Below are positions 37,642 to 47,359 of a DNA stretch of 64,000 nucleotides, piece by piece; position 1 is the stretch's first letter; each line of letters starts with the position of its first letter. A program made the translations under genes and the position numbers. Under the pieces are notes generated by a model. It made no database searches and was not told the origin of the DNA. It saw nothing but the letters and a program-made list of their open reading frames with translations. The stretch is from an uncultured Aquimarina sp. (lineage in GTDB: Bacteria; Bacteroidota; Bacteroidia; Flavobacteriales; Flavobacteriaceae): the NCBI GenBank assembly GCA_947500545.1, contig CANMSO010000002.1:1-64000 (forward strand). The letters run 5' to 3'.

Positions 37642-38570
37642 ACCAAGGAATTTATGTACTCTCTAGAAAAATCTTCATCTAATTGCATTGCCTCTTGTAA
37701 TTGATCTATAGAGTCAAATTTTTTCTCATCTCTGATACGTTTTAGCATTTCGATTTGAATATTTTTATCATATAGGTTAAATGACGCGTCAAAGAAATGA
37801 GTTTCTATGGTGCGATGAGTGCCATTTACGGTAGGGTTGGTGCCAATATTCATCATTCCAAAATAAATTTTGCTATCAATGTGAGATTTAACAATATATA
37901 CTCCGTTTTTTGGGATAAGCTTATATTCTTCTTTGATATGCAGGTTTGCCGTTGGATAATTCAATTTGCGGCCTAATTTTTTGCCCTTTATTACTTTTCC
38001 GCTAAGCATAAAATTATATCCTAGATAGATATTTGCTTTGGCAACATCTCCTTCTTTTAAGGATTCTCTTATTTTGGTGGAGCTTACAGCTACACTGTCT
38101 ATATCTTGTTTTGAAATTTCTTCGACAGTAAAATTATTCTGAATCCCGTAGGAGGCAAGATCGGTAATGTTAGAATTTCTATTACGCCCAAATCTATGAT
38201 CATACCCAATAATTACATGACGTACATTAAGGCGATCAATCAGCATTTCTTGAACATATTCTCCTGCAGTAAGGCGTGAGAATTCTTTTGTAAAAGGATG
38301 AATAACCAGACTATCTAAACCTGTTTTTTCTAATATCTGAATACGCTCATCTATCGTATTGATAAGTTTAATATCTGAGTCTTGCTGCAATACCATTCTT
38401 GGGTGCGGAAAAAAAGTAAGAATTACAGACTCGAGCCCATTTCTTTTGGCGCTTTCTACTAGGCGCTCTATTATTTTTTTATGACCAATGTGCACACCAT
38501 CAAAAGTACCAATGGTAACTACCGAAGGAATTTTATTATCGTATGTTTTGGCGTCAGTATAACGTTTCAA
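37638..38570 (-). CDS. ribF: Bifunctional riboflavin kinase / FAD synthetase
   Basis: A 310-residue RibF. The N-terminal FAD synthetase domain has the nucleotidyl-transferase motif TIGTFDGVHIGHKKI (~21-35) and the C-terminal kinase domain has LNYPTANLHI (~200). It makes FMN and FAD from riboflavin and ATP. Length is normal. Confidence 0.95.
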   Translation of the reverse strand: MKRYTDAKTYDNKIPSVVTIGTFDGVHIGHKKIIERLVESAKRNGLESVILTFFPHPRMVLQQDSDIKLINTIDERIQILEKTGLDSLVIHPFTKEFSRLTAGEYVQEMLIDRLNVRHVIIGYDHRFGRNRNSNITDLASYGIQNNFTVEEISKQDIDSVAVSSTKIRESLKEGDVAKANIYLGYNFMLSGKVIKGKKLGRKLNYPTANLHIKEEYKLIPKNGVYIVKSHIDSKIYFGMMNIGTNPTVNGTHRTIETHFFDASFNLYDKNIQIEMLKRIRDEKKFDSIDQLQEAMQLDEDFSREYINSLV

Positions 38571-38704
38571 TAAATCTGATTTTGATAAAATTGCTATTCT
38601 GTCTTTGTAATCAAATTAGGACTCCAATACGTTTATGTGAGTACCAAAATCTGCTGAGGTTTTTATTAGACATAAAATTAAGGAAATACGATGAATTTTG
38701 GTAT

Positions 38705-39337
38705 TTATTTTCCGTTAAAGGTATTCATTGTATTTGCTAGGCCAGCTGTAGCAAAGGATTTAATTAGAGTAATTCCTTTTTCTAATCGTTCCGGCATAGC
38801 AGATTCTTCTTCGTCACCCCATTCACCAAGAACGTAATCCACTTGTCTACCTTTGCTAAATTCATCGCCTACTCCAAATCTAAATCTGTTGTACTTAGAA
38901 GTGTTTAGTTGTGTTTCGATGTCTTTAAGTCCATTATGACCACCTGCACTACCTTTTGCTTTAAGTCTTATGGTTCCGAAAGAAAGGTTAATGTCATCTG
39001 TAATAACCAACAGGTTTTCGAGAGGTATTTTTTCTTTTTCTAACCAATATCTAACGGCTTTACCACTTAGATTCATATAGGTGTTAGGTTTTAGTAAGAT
39101 AATAGTTCTTCCTTTGAATTTGTAGGTGGTTAAATCTCCTAGTTTTTGAGTTTCAAAAGTAAGGCCTTCAGCTTTGGCTAAAGCATCCAAAATTCTGAAC
39201 CCTATATTGTGGCGAGTGTTATGATATTTTGGCCCTATATTGCCAAGGCCCACTACAAGAAATTTTTTCATGAGATTTTCTTGGGTTTCTTCCTTTTCTT
39301 CTTGTTTTGAAAATAATTTTCTGAAGATAGAAAACAT
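38705..39337 (-). CDS. pth: Peptidyl-tRNA hydrolase
   Basis: A 210-residue Pth. The family core starts at residue 23 (MKKFLVVGLGNIG); catalytic His lies in NTRHNIGF and the Asp in TDDINLSFG. The first 22 residues (MFSIFRKLFSKQEEKEETQENL) are an extension that I recall in other flavobacterial Pth proteins. A start at 39271 would give the classical length. It releases peptides from stalled peptidyl-tRNA. Confidence 0.92.
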   Translation of the reverse strand: MFSIFRKLFSKQEEKEETQENLMKKFLVVGLGNIGPKYHNTRHNIGFRILDALAKAEGLTFETQKLGDLTTYKFKGRTIILLKPNTYMNLSGKAVRYWLEKEKIPLENLLVITDDINLSFGTIRLKAKGSAGGHNGLKDIETQLNTSKYNRFRFGVGDEFSKGRQVDYVLGEWGDEEESAMPERLEKGITLIKSFATAGLANTMNTFNGK

Positions 39338-39391
39338 ATATGTTTGTTTTTTTGACGAGGTACGTTCTTAAAATTTCTGTAAAAATAAAAA

Positions 39392-39424
39392 AAGCACTTT
39401 GATTAAAATCCAAAGTGCTTTTAT
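39392..39424 (-). terminator. Terminator of the rplY gene
   Basis: Perfect stem AAGCACTTTG (39392-39401) / CAAAGTGCTT (39411-39420). Read on the minus strand it is followed by a T-rich run. It lies between rplY (upstream on the minus strand) and pth. Confidence 0.85.
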
Positions 39425-39444
39425 AATATTCTCTAGTTAGGAAA

Positions 39445-40083
39445 CTATGCCTCAGCAGCTGGTGCTTCAGCAGCTGGAGTTTCTCCTCCTTCAGCAGCCG
39501 CTCCTTCTTCTTCTTCTTCTTCTTCGTCTTCAACAGCAGTACGAGAAGTTTTAACCATACAAATTACGGTGTTATCAGGGTGTAGGATAGTGAAATCATC
39601 ACTTGCTACATCAGTAACATATAATTTGTTACCAATCTTAAGATTGGTAATATCACCTTCTAGTAGGTCTGGTAATTTAGATGCAAGACCTTTTACTGTA
39701 ATACGTCTTAAATTGAAACGTAATACACCTCCATTACGAACTCCTTTAGAGTTTCCAGTAGTTTTGAAAGGAAGTGCAATTGTAATTGGTTTATCATCAA
39801 AAATTTGAATAAAATCGATGTGCAAAATTCTATCGGTTACAGGGTGAAATTGAATGTCCTGTAGGATAGCGTTTATTTTTGTACCATTATCCAACGCGAT
39901 TACCACGGTATGAACGTCTGGAGTGTACACTAAATTTTTGAAAGCAATTTCTGGTGCTGCAAAGTGTACAATAGTGTCTCCACCGTAAATAACACAAGGT
40001 ACCTGTCCAGCATTACGTAAGGCTTTTGTTGCTTTCTTGCCTACGCTTTCTCTTTGAGATGCATTGATTGTTAATGATTTCAT
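39445..40083 (-). CDS. rplY: 50S ribosomal protein L25/general stress protein Ctc
   Basis: A 212-residue TL5/Ctc-type protein: N-terminal L25 domain ([26 protein letters not shown]) that binds 5S rRNA, and C-terminal TL5 beta domain. The tail (~185-212) is a Glu run then Ala/Pro/Glu-rich, coded partly by seven TTC triplets on the plus strand (39505-39525). Such a repeat could change length by slippage in steps of one residue. It follows prs by 24 bases. Confidence 0.95.
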   Translation of the reverse strand: MKSLTINASQRESVGKKATKALRNAGQVPCVIYGGDTIVHFAAPEIAFKNLVYTPDVHTVVIALDNGTKINAILQDIQFHPVTDRILHIDFIQIFDDKPITIALPFKTTGNSKGVRNGGVLRFNLRRITVKGLASKLPDLLEGDITNLKIGNKLYVTDVASDDFTILHPDNTVICMVKTSRTAVEDEEEEEEEGAAAEGGETPAAEAPAAEA

Positions 40084-40107
40084 TTTTAAAATTTATTAAT
40101 TATTAAT

Positions 40108-41049
40108 TTACATTATAAACTTAGAGCTAATAGACTCATTATGATGCACTCTGTGCATTACATCTGCAAATAAATCTGCACAGCTTACCACTCTAATTTT
40201 ATTACTTTCTTGTCGCAACGGAATAGAATCCGTAACGATCAATTCTTCTAATTTTGAATTTTCTATTTTTTCATAAGCAGTACCCGAAAGGATAGGGTGA
40301 GTACAAATCGCTCTAACACTTAGTGCACCTCTTTCCATCATCAGGTCTGCAGCTTTGGTCAGCGTACCTGCAGTGTCTACCATGTCATCTACTAATACTA
40401 CATTCTTGCCAGTCACATCGCCAATTAGCTCCATATGTGAAATCACATTGGCTTTGGCCCTTTGCTTATAACAAATAACTACATCACTTTTTAATGCTTT
40501 AGAATAGGCATAAGCTCTTTTTGAACCACCCATATCTGGTGAAGCAATAGTAAGATCACTTAAATTTAGTGATTGTAAGTATGGTAAAAATATAGTAGAT
40601 GCAAATAAATGATCTACTGGTTTCTCAAAAAATCCTTGGATCTGATCTGCATGTAGATCCATGGTAATAATTCTTGTTGCACCTGCAGTTTCCAACATTT
40701 TGGCAATTAGTTTTGCTGCAATAGGAACTCTTGGCTTATCTTTTCTGTCTTGACGGGCCCATCCATAATATGGTAGTACCGCAGTAATATGTCTTGCAGA
40801 AGCTCTTTTTGCAGCATCTAGCATTAACAGCATTTCCATTAAGTGATCAGAGCTAGGATGTGTAGATCCTATTATAAAAACTCTTGACCCTCTTACTGAT
40901 TCTTCAAAAGATGGTTGAAACTCACCATCGCTATAGGTTGATGTAATTACGTTACCTAATTTAGCTCCATAGGATGCTACTATTTTTTCTGCGAGCTCGG
41001 TACTTTGTGTACATGCAAAAAATTTGGCTTCTGTAACTCCGGTTGGCAT
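40108..41049 (-). CDS. prs: Ribose-phosphate pyrophosphokinase
   Basis: A 313-residue PRPP synthase with family motifs: DLHADQIQGFF (~131-141) and the PRPP loop VVLVDDMVDTAGTLTKA (~221-237). It makes PRPP for nucleotides, His and Trp. Followed by rplY on the same strand, a usual pair in Bacteroidota. Confidence 0.96.
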   Translation of the reverse strand: MPTGVTEAKFFACTQSTELAEKIVASYGAKLGNVITSTYSDGEFQPSFEESVRGSRVFIIGSTHPSSDHLMEMLLMLDAAKRASARHITAVLPYYGWARQDRKDKPRVPIAAKLIAKMLETAGATRIITMDLHADQIQGFFEKPVDHLFASTIFLPYLQSLNLSDLTIASPDMGGSKRAYAYSKALKSDVVICYKQRAKANVISHMELIGDVTGKNVVLVDDMVDTAGTLTKAADLMMERGALSVRAICTHPILSGTAYEKIENSKLEELIVTDSIPLRQESNKIRVVSCADLFADVMHRVHHNESISSKFIM

Positions 41050-41196
41050 GGTGTAAATTGTTGTTTTGTAATGAGTTAAAACTTATTTTCTAAAAACAAG
41101 GTGCAAATTTAAAAATTTATTTCAACTCTTGTGCTTATTTTATTACTTATTTGATGGCAAGAAACGAATATTTTGCTAATTTTGCCATCTTGTTAC

Positions 41197-41243
41197 GCTC
41201 GAGTGGCGGAATTGGTAGACGCGCTGGATTCAAAATCCAAGAG
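41197..41243 (+). pseudogene. Truncated tRNA-Leu copy (5' half)
   Basis: Bases 41204-41236 repeat the D-arm and anticodon arm of the complete tRNA-Leu next door with one mismatch (TGGCGGAATTGGTAGACGCG..GGATTCAAAATCC). The acceptor start (GCTCGAG) is altered, and the variable arm, T-arm and 3' acceptor are missing. It ends where the intact tRNA begins. It cannot fold into a full tRNA. Confidence 0.85.
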
Positions 41244-41254
41244 TGAATTGATAA

Positions 41255-41336
41255 GCCTCGGTGGCGGAATTGGTAGACGCGCCGGATTCAAAATCCGGTT
41301 CTGCAAGGAGTGTGGGTTCGATTCCCACCCGAGGTA
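41255..41336 (+). tRNA. tRNA-Leu (anticodon CAA)
   Basis: Acceptor GCCTCGG pairs with CCGAGGT (first pair G-U), D-arm GGCGGAATTGGTAGACGC, anticodon stem CCGGA/TCCGG around loop TTCAAAA (anticodon CAA), class II variable arm, T-arm GTGGGTTCGATTCCCAC. CCA is not encoded. Followed by a terminator. It marks the boundary between core genes to the left and accessory genes to the right. Confidence 0.95.
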
Positions 41337-41345
41337 CAAGAAAAA

Positions 41346-41373
41346 AGCTTAGATGAAAATCTAGGCTTTTTTT
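41346..41373 (+). terminator. Intrinsic terminator of tRNA-Leu
   Basis: Stem AGCTTAGAT / ATCTAGGCT with a GAAA loop and a T7 tail, ten bases after the tRNA. Confidence 0.85.
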
Positions 41374-41904
41374 GTGTTCAAAAACAGCGTTTTTTGGACT
41401 CGGGTACAACATAGGTACAACATTATGTTATTTTGGAGGTGTCATTCTTTTTAGTAGTAAAACCGTTTATTTATCGTTGAAGCCAATTAATTTACTAGTA
41501 GAATAATAAATTTTATTAAATCAACAGCTTAATTCTTCTTAATAATGGAATCTGGTAAGCGCTTTTAGAAATCAATAAAAAAACACTGTTACCTTGACCT
41601 ATTACGGTTAGAGTTCTTATGGTTATATTCTTCATTAGGGTATAAACTCCTTATAAGGTAGAATAAGAATTCTATGGGAAAATAAATAATGTGTCATAGT
41701 CCTTAAAAATATTGCTCAACTTTTTGACAAAATGTAATCCATTGTTACTATGTATGAAATGTAGTGCACAAAAGGAGACTAATTTTTAGGATAGTCTAAG
41801 ATTCAAATTAAAAAAATGAAGTCTGCTTAAATAAGTACTAGTCTTTTCAGCTCAATACTCATTATTCGTGTTTACATAAGTTGTTAACGACAATTTTCTC
41901 TTTA
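41374..41904. other. Gene-free stretch after tRNA-Leu
   Basis: No gene seen. It holds a close direct repeat GGTACAACAT at 41403-41412 and 41414-41423. Such short direct repeats next to a tRNA resemble recombinase arm sites, but no integrase gene is present. The rest is AT-rich without clear structure. Confidence 0.6.
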
Positions 41905-43008
41905 CTAATTAAGATGTTTACCTATTTTTTCGTCAATCATGCCATTTATATATCCCCACCATCTTTCAAGTACTGTTTTATCTGGTGATATTAAAACAAA
42001 GTTTGGTGTTCCTACTTCCCAATATTTTATATAAGCATCATTATAATTGCCTTTACCATCCCATAAATATTGCCAAGGAATTGAATCTCTTTTAACATGA
42101 TTCTGCCATAGATTTTTGTCAGTATCAGTCGATATTGAAACAATTTCCAAGCTATCAGCATTATCTTTGTATATTTCTTTCAATTCCGGTAACGATAATT
42201 GACTCCCATAACACGCTAAAGATGAAAAATGTAAAAGAATATATTTATTCTTAATATCTGATAATGCCAAGGTATCTCCTTTCTGGTTTGCAGCCTTATA
42301 ATCATAATATGTATCACCTACTTTTGGTTTAGAGAATTCACTTTGTAATTTAACGGCTTTTCCATCTTTAGTTTTTCTTAGCTTTACATCTAATTTATCA
42401 TAGAGTCTACTTAATTCTTCATTGGAAAATTTAGTTTTATGGACCAAGAAATACCTTAGAGCAGCATAACTATTAAAATTCTCTTTGATTAATTCTACTG
42501 TAATATAATCTAATGAATCTGTCATTTCATTTATTTTTTTAGATAACATTTCTTTATCAGAATCGTAAATAGCTGTTAAATCATTTTTCAACTTCTGTCT
42601 TTGATACATAACTTGGTTAAACTTCTCTGTCTCGTCTTGATAAACGGAACCTGACATATCAATATTCCATGGAAAATCTTTTTTATCCGCTGTAAATGTT
42701 ACATTCTCATTTTCAACAAGAATTTGTGTATAAATGAACTCTGGAGTAGTCGCTAGAAGCGTTAATAATTCAGGGTGCTTTGACTTTAATTGACCTTTCA
42801 TAGATAAATGTCCATTAATTACATAAGCACTATCTAATGCTATGTTGGATTTGGATAATGATTTAAGATAGAACAATGTACTGTCAGGTATATTTGTGAG
42901 ATTTGCTTGTAGTGTAAATAGTTTCTTTTCAGCTTCAGCTTTTTTTTCATTTTTACATGAAGCGAATACTAAAAATAAAGAAAGTACTGTGATAAGATTA
43001 TTTTTCAT
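41905..43008 (-). CDS. TlpA-like thioredoxin-fold lipoprotein with CxxS active site
   Basis: A 367-residue lipoprotein (SLFLVFASCKNEKK). The N-terminal half is a DUF4369-like beta domain (~27-120) followed by a helical linker, and the C-terminal half (~225-367) is an AhpC/TSA-TlpA thioredoxin fold (VGDTYYDYKAANQKGDTLALSDIKNKYILLHF). The redox motif normally WCxPC reads ACYGSQLS, with only one active-site Cys. A single-Cys site would suit an isomerase or trapping role rather than a reductase (inference). It is the last gene of the GntR-headed operon. Confidence 0.85.
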   Translation of the reverse strand: MKNNLITVLSLFLVFASCKNEKKAEAEKKLFTLQANLTNIPDSTLFYLKSLSKSNIALDSAYVINGHLSMKGQLKSKHPELLTLLATTPEFIYTQILVENENVTFTADKKDFPWNIDMSGSVYQDETEKFNQVMYQRQKLKNDLTAIYDSDKEMLSKKINEMTDSLDYITVELIKENFNSYAALRYFLVHKTKFSNEELSRLYDKLDVKLRKTKDGKAVKLQSEFSKPKVGDTYYDYKAANQKGDTLALSDIKNKYILLHFSSLACYGSQLSLPELKEIYKDNADSLEIVSISTDTDKNLWQNHVKRDSIPWQYLWDGKGNYNDAYIKYWEVGTPNFVLISPDKTVLERWWGYINGMIDEKIGKHLN

Positions 43009-43037
43009 TGATCTAAATTAGTTTTATTGATATAGTA

Positions 43038-45644
43038 TTATTTTTCATTTATGATGTCTATGGCAGTTTCTAAATCCTTGTCATTCTTGTCAATTAAGTC
43101 TTTGCGACTATAACTTGTATTGTAGTTAGGAATGACTCCTCTGTTAATGTCAGCTATAGTAACGGAATTAACAACTTTAAAAAGAGGAATCTTTATTCTA
43201 ATTCCTGTATTTGGTAAGGTTACAATTAATTCACCATTGCTTGTGTTTCCAATTGCAGTACCGCCAGTTTCCTGACCAATAAAAACCCCTCTTTTATTTT
43301 GCTGTGCTATGGCACAAAAATCGGCTGCTGCGGAAAATGTATTACCATTTATGAGAAAAATGACTTTTTGGTCATAGTTGGGTTGACTCACTTTGTGTAT
43401 TCCAAGAGTAGGGTGTGTGTTATTGAGTATAAATCGACCAGAAGAATCCTGTTTGACTATTTTATTAATGAGTGTGTTGAAGGTTTCATCTTGGTCAGTA
43501 TAGGATAAGATGGAGTAATTGTTAGTGCTTGATTCTAGATAGCTATGATATTGAAAAGACTTCTGTGCAATATAAGAATATAACAAAACAGCATAGTCAT
43601 CTCGACCGCCGGTATTATCCCTCAAGTCAATAATTAAGTTTTTGACATTATTTCTATTGATATCTGCAAACGAATTCTGAATCCAATTTTTGAAATCTAC
43701 ATCCTTACTATCCATAAAAGTTCCAACTTTTAAAAGCGCGGTTTCTGGTTGAATTATACGATATTGATTTTCAGTATTTGGTTTTTCTTTTTCAGATATT
43801 AAGTCTGGATAAGAAATAGCACTTATATTTTTACTTAAAACTGCACCATTAATTGTCTTTAGCTCTATTGAAAAAGAATCATGATGCGCATAGTATAGAC
43901 TATATAATTCTGAAAAGTTCTCTCCAAATATTTTGTCTTTTGAAGTTTGTATGGACCCATCTGATGGTAAATGGTTGTCAATAATTTCTTTTATATAAGT
44001 TATCTTCTCACCATTAATTTTAACTATTTCACTTCCTATTGACAAGGCGTTATCGGAGATATCATTTTTAGCTATGTATAGCTTTCCATTTTCAAAAGTC
44101 ATTTGTAACGGAAAGTAAGTTTTGCGATACTTGTAAAAATTATAATAGGCTTCAGATAGCCTACTTTGAGTATGCCCACAATTTATTTTTGCTATTAAAG
44201 GGGTTAATAACTTATAAAATTCTATCTCGGAGAGCGGCTTTGATAGTTTTCTAGATACGCTATCTAAATGTTTGGAGTAGCTTTCAACATTGGTGAAACG
44301 ATACAAAGACGGATGTACTTCTTTTAAGCTTTCACGGAATATGGAAAAATCTTCTTTTAACTGTTTGGATTTGTAAGCTTTGTTTGGGTTATAGGTCGTA
44401 AATTTATTTTCACTTGATGCAAACTGATTACTTAGACTCTCTTTCTCTTCAAGCTCTTTTGTAACCTCTTTAAATAGTTGCGTATTGGAAATAGGATGAT
44501 TTTCCCAAAATGAATCATCATAAGATTGGGGTATTTTATAGATGTCATCATTCCATTCATTAATTTTTTTAGTTTGTTTTTCTAATGAAACACCGTGAAT
44601 ATTGAGTTCTTCATTTCTTTCAAAAGTTACTAGTTTTTCATTTGTTTTTTCATCCATTACTTCTCCTTCAAGATTCCATAGAAAGTAATTTAAATAGAGT
44701 TTTCCATCAATTTCTTTATACTTTAAAATCAATTGGTCTTTAGTTATATGTGTAATACCCTTTGGTGTTTTTGCCCAGTTGGGTCTATCAATATTATAGT
44801 CCCTATCAACCCTTAAAATTGCAAAGTCTTTTACCCTTACATAAAAAGTTGCATTGTAGTTTGGCCATTGATATGCTGTATTTTTTGTAGCTGAAATGAC
44901 ATATACTTCTTCATTATTCAAAAGGATACTTTTTTCAAGGGCATAGAAAAACCCTTTTTTAAATCCGTTTGGGTGTGTTGCCCTAGTGGGTCTTTTAATA
45001 AAATCTGGCTTAAGTAATTCATCTACATTTCTAGCATTATACTTCGTTTGTTTCCATTTAAAAGTTCGGAAATCTTTACTTTGGCGTAGGGCTAAATAAT
45101 CCACAATCCTACTATCTTTTTTTAAATAATCTGAATCATAGACATCGATGGCAGCTTCAATTAATCGAACATAGGCACCATCTTCCTGGTCGGTTATTCT
45201 ATAGGTGCCGGAAAGTTTATGGGGGGTAGTGCCATAATTCTCTTTTCGTTTGGCCATTGCTCTTTTGATAATCTCTACGGCTGATATAGAAGTGATGGTA
45301 ACTTCATCCAACGCAAGAATATCCTCATCTAAATAGAATATTTTATCTGAGTGTTTGGAAGCTTCTAATACTGGTACTTTAAGATTTTTATATCCAACAG
45401 CGGAAAATACAAGCGTATCCAAAAGATTTTCCTTAGTAATTTGAATACTAAAAACGCCTTTTTCGTTTGTAGTTGTCCCTTGATTTGATTTTAGAAAATA
45501 AACATTTACAAAGGGTATTTCAACGTTTGTTTTAGAATCCAATACTTTCCCGGAAATAATCTTTTGTTGATTATTTGATTGTTCTACAATATTACTATTT
45601 GCTGTGATAAAAAATGATGCTAAAATTAATAAGATTAAATTCAT
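43038..45644 (-). CDS. S41-family protease fused to CarboxypepD-reg-like domain
   Basis: An 868-residue protein with a signal-like N-terminus (MNLILLILASFFITANS). A carboxypeptidase-regulatory-like beta domain (~28-110; ISGKVLDSKTNVEIPFVNVYF) comes first, then a large middle domain of unknown type, and a C-terminal S41 (tail-specific-protease-like) domain from ~440. Its catalytic Ser is ~771 in NTFSAAADF, with GQETGG following. It probably cleaves exported or surface proteins. The fusion of outer-membrane-type regulatory domain and S41 is unusual but I recall similar flavobacterial proteins. It is 29 bases upstream of the TlpA-like gene. Confidence 0.85.
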   Translation of the reverse strand: MNLILLILASFFITANSNIVEQSNNQQKIISGKVLDSKTNVEIPFVNVYFLKSNQGTTTNEKGVFSIQITKENLLDTLVFSAVGYKNLKVPVLEASKHSDKIFYLDEDILALDEVTITSISAVEIIKRAMAKRKENYGTTPHKLSGTYRITDQEDGAYVRLIEAAIDVYDSDYLKKDSRIVDYLALRQSKDFRTFKWKQTKYNARNVDELLKPDFIKRPTRATHPNGFKKGFFYALEKSILLNNEEVYVISATKNTAYQWPNYNATFYVRVKDFAILRVDRDYNIDRPNWAKTPKGITHITKDQLILKYKEIDGKLYLNYFLWNLEGEVMDEKTNEKLVTFERNEELNIHGVSLEKQTKKINEWNDDIYKIPQSYDDSFWENHPISNTQLFKEVTKELEEKESLSNQFASSENKFTTYNPNKAYKSKQLKEDFSIFRESLKEVHPSLYRFTNVESYSKHLDSVSRKLSKPLSEIEFYKLLTPLIAKINCGHTQSRLSEAYYNFYKYRKTYFPLQMTFENGKLYIAKNDISDNALSIGSEIVKINGEKITYIKEIIDNHLPSDGSIQTSKDKIFGENFSELYSLYYAHHDSFSIELKTINGAVLSKNISAISYPDLISEKEKPNTENQYRIIQPETALLKVGTFMDSKDVDFKNWIQNSFADINRNNVKNLIIDLRDNTGGRDDYAVLLYSYIAQKSFQYHSYLESSTNNYSILSYTDQDETFNTLINKIVKQDSSGRFILNNTHPTLGIHKVSQPNYDQKVIFLINGNTFSAAADFCAIAQQNKRGVFIGQETGGTAIGNTSNGELIVTLPNTGIRIKIPLFKVVNSVTIADINRGVIPNYNTSYSRKDLIDKNDKDLETAIDIINEK

Positions 45645-45672
45645 TGAATACTTATAGAAGGTGCGTTACTGA

Positions 45673-47331
45673 TTATTTGATTTTTTCGAAACGTTGATTT
45701 CGACTTCTTTCCTGTGTTGCTCTAAACCCTGAAATATCATCATTTCCATTTCGTTCAAATTCAATGATTGGTGCGTACCACGTATCTGTTTCAAAACCAT
45801 CATACCATTTTGGATGCAATGAAATAACACCATTTCTTAAATTGGTCAAACTAAGAATTCCATTATTTAGCTTTACTTCATAAGCAGTATTTAGTTCTTC
45901 ACTGTAATACAGTCCAGTATAAGCCTTAAGGTAATCTGGAGTAATAGCGCTTATCGATTTCTTTTTAGCATATTTTTTCCCCTTATAGAGATATTCATTA
46001 GTTCCAAAATCAATGTAAGCCTCGTAAGATTCTACCCAAAATTTATTTTTAGATACGGCTGTCATCAGCTGCTTATCCTCTCCAGTTGCTTGGGTGTACA
46101 TATTATCATCTTCGAGTGATATATGCACGTAAAAATATGGTTCTTCTTCTGAGCCATATGAACCAACATAGGATTTGAGAGTTTCTATATCAATTGTATT
46201 GTTATAAGGCGTAATATCAATATTCGCTTCTTCTTCAATTTCAGCTTCTAGAAAATCAGCTAAATAGATATCTATAATCTTTTGAGCCATATCTTGCGCC
46301 CACCAAGGACGGTTAAATAAAACAACAACTGAAAAACGATGTTCCGGTATATAAGCAACATACGTATTAAATGAAGCCCAGCCTCCATCGTGAGCAATTC
46401 GTTTTAGTCCTCTATATTCGTCCAATTCAACGCCAAATGCGTAATTGGTAATTTCACCTGAATTTAATTTACCTTGTTTCTGTAGCAGTTTTATTGTGGA
46501 AGGTTGTCCTACTTTTGGATTATCTAGATTCTGCATCCATTTAGCCAAATCATTTGCTGTAGTCTGTAATGAACTTGAACCCATAGCTGTAAGATTGTTG
46601 GGGCTAAAAAAGAAAGGCGTGTTTTCTTCTTCATAGTAGCTATTAACACTATTTGGTATAACCTCTGAATTCAAAGTTTTGAAATGTGTATTTGACATTT
46701 CTAACGGGTCAAGTATTTCAATTTTGGTCCAATCTGGATACGATTGCTTCGTGATTCGTTGAATAACTTCTACCAAAATATTATAACCAGTATTTGTATA
46801 GCTATATTGGTCACCAGGTGTAAAATTAAGGTCTCTTTGTTGGTAGGACATATCCAAAATTTGCTCGAAAGAGACCACGTCTTCTATTCGGACTCCAGAT
46901 AATTTTAAAGCACTAACCCAATCGCGCAATCCGCTTTGATGATGCAATAAATGTTGAATTGTTATGGTATGTCCAAAATCAGGAAATTCAGGGATGTATT
47001 TTTTGACATCATCCTCTAGACTTATTTTGCCTTGCTCAACCAATAAAGCAATAGAAAACCCAACAAACTGTTTAGATACTGAAGCAATATCAAATACTGA
47101 GTTTGGTGTTATCGGAATGTTGTGCTCTAAATTGGACATTCCAAATCCTTTACTATAAACAGTTTCTCCGTCTTTTACAATGGCTATAGCTACCCCGGGC
47201 TTATCTTTAGTATTAAGCTGTTGGCATAGGGAATCGACTTGAATTGAAAAGTCACTAACCTTTTTTGGCTTTTCCGTACATGCAGCTATTAATAAGGTAA
47301 ACACATAGAGCAGAATAATATTGTTTTTCAT
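45673..47331 (-). CDS. Serine hydrolase lipoprotein (beta-lactamase class C fold)
   Basis: A 552-residue lipoprotein (VFTLLIAACTEK) with the penicillin-binding fold: SVSK at ~84-87 and YTN in QYSYTNTGYN. A C-terminal ~180-residue beta-rich domain (DUF3471-like, with LKSYVGSYGSEEE and LKAYTGLYYS) follows. It is likely a D-amino acid peptidase or esterase acting in the periplasm. An ATG at 47370 would overlap the upstream gene by 11 bases and spoil the lipobox spacing, so 47331 is preferred. Two unlinked relatives lie at 54102 and 55343. Confidence 0.86.
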   Translation of the reverse strand: MKNNIILLYVFTLLIAACTEKPKKVSDFSIQVDSLCQQLNTKDKPGVAIAIVKDGETVYSKGFGMSNLEHNIPITPNSVFDIASVSKQFVGFSIALLVEQGKISLEDDVKKYIPEFPDFGHTITIQHLLHHQSGLRDWVSALKLSGVRIEDVVSFEQILDMSYQQRDLNFTPGDQYSYTNTGYNILVEVIQRITKQSYPDWTKIEILDPLEMSNTHFKTLNSEVIPNSVNSYYEEENTPFFFSPNNLTAMGSSSLQTTANDLAKWMQNLDNPKVGQPSTIKLLQKQGKLNSGEITNYAFGVELDEYRGLKRIAHDGGWASFNTYVAYIPEHRFSVVVLFNRPWWAQDMAQKIIDIYLADFLEAEIEEEANIDITPYNNTIDIETLKSYVGSYGSEEEPYFYVHISLEDDNMYTQATGEDKQLMTAVSKNKFWVESYEAYIDFGTNEYLYKGKKYAKKKSISAITPDYLKAYTGLYYSEELNTAYEVKLNNGILSLTNLRNGVISLHPKWYDGFETDTWYAPIIEFERNGNDDISGFRATQERSRNQRFEKIK

Positions 47332-47359
47332 AATATTTATAGTTTGAATAAAATTTAGA

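Noticed and set aside
39219..39533. Lys-run minus-strand frame overlapping pth and rplY
   Set aside because: It is an out-of-frame reading of the Glu-rich rplY tail and the pth start.
41230..41412. Reading frame on the minus strand containing RVGIEPTLLAEP
   Set aside because: It is the reverse of the tRNA-Leu gene; this is a well-known false protein.
41403..41423. 5' remnant of an integrase gene after the tRNA-Leu
   Set aside because: The GGTACAACAT repeats are suggestive but no coding sequence continues from them.
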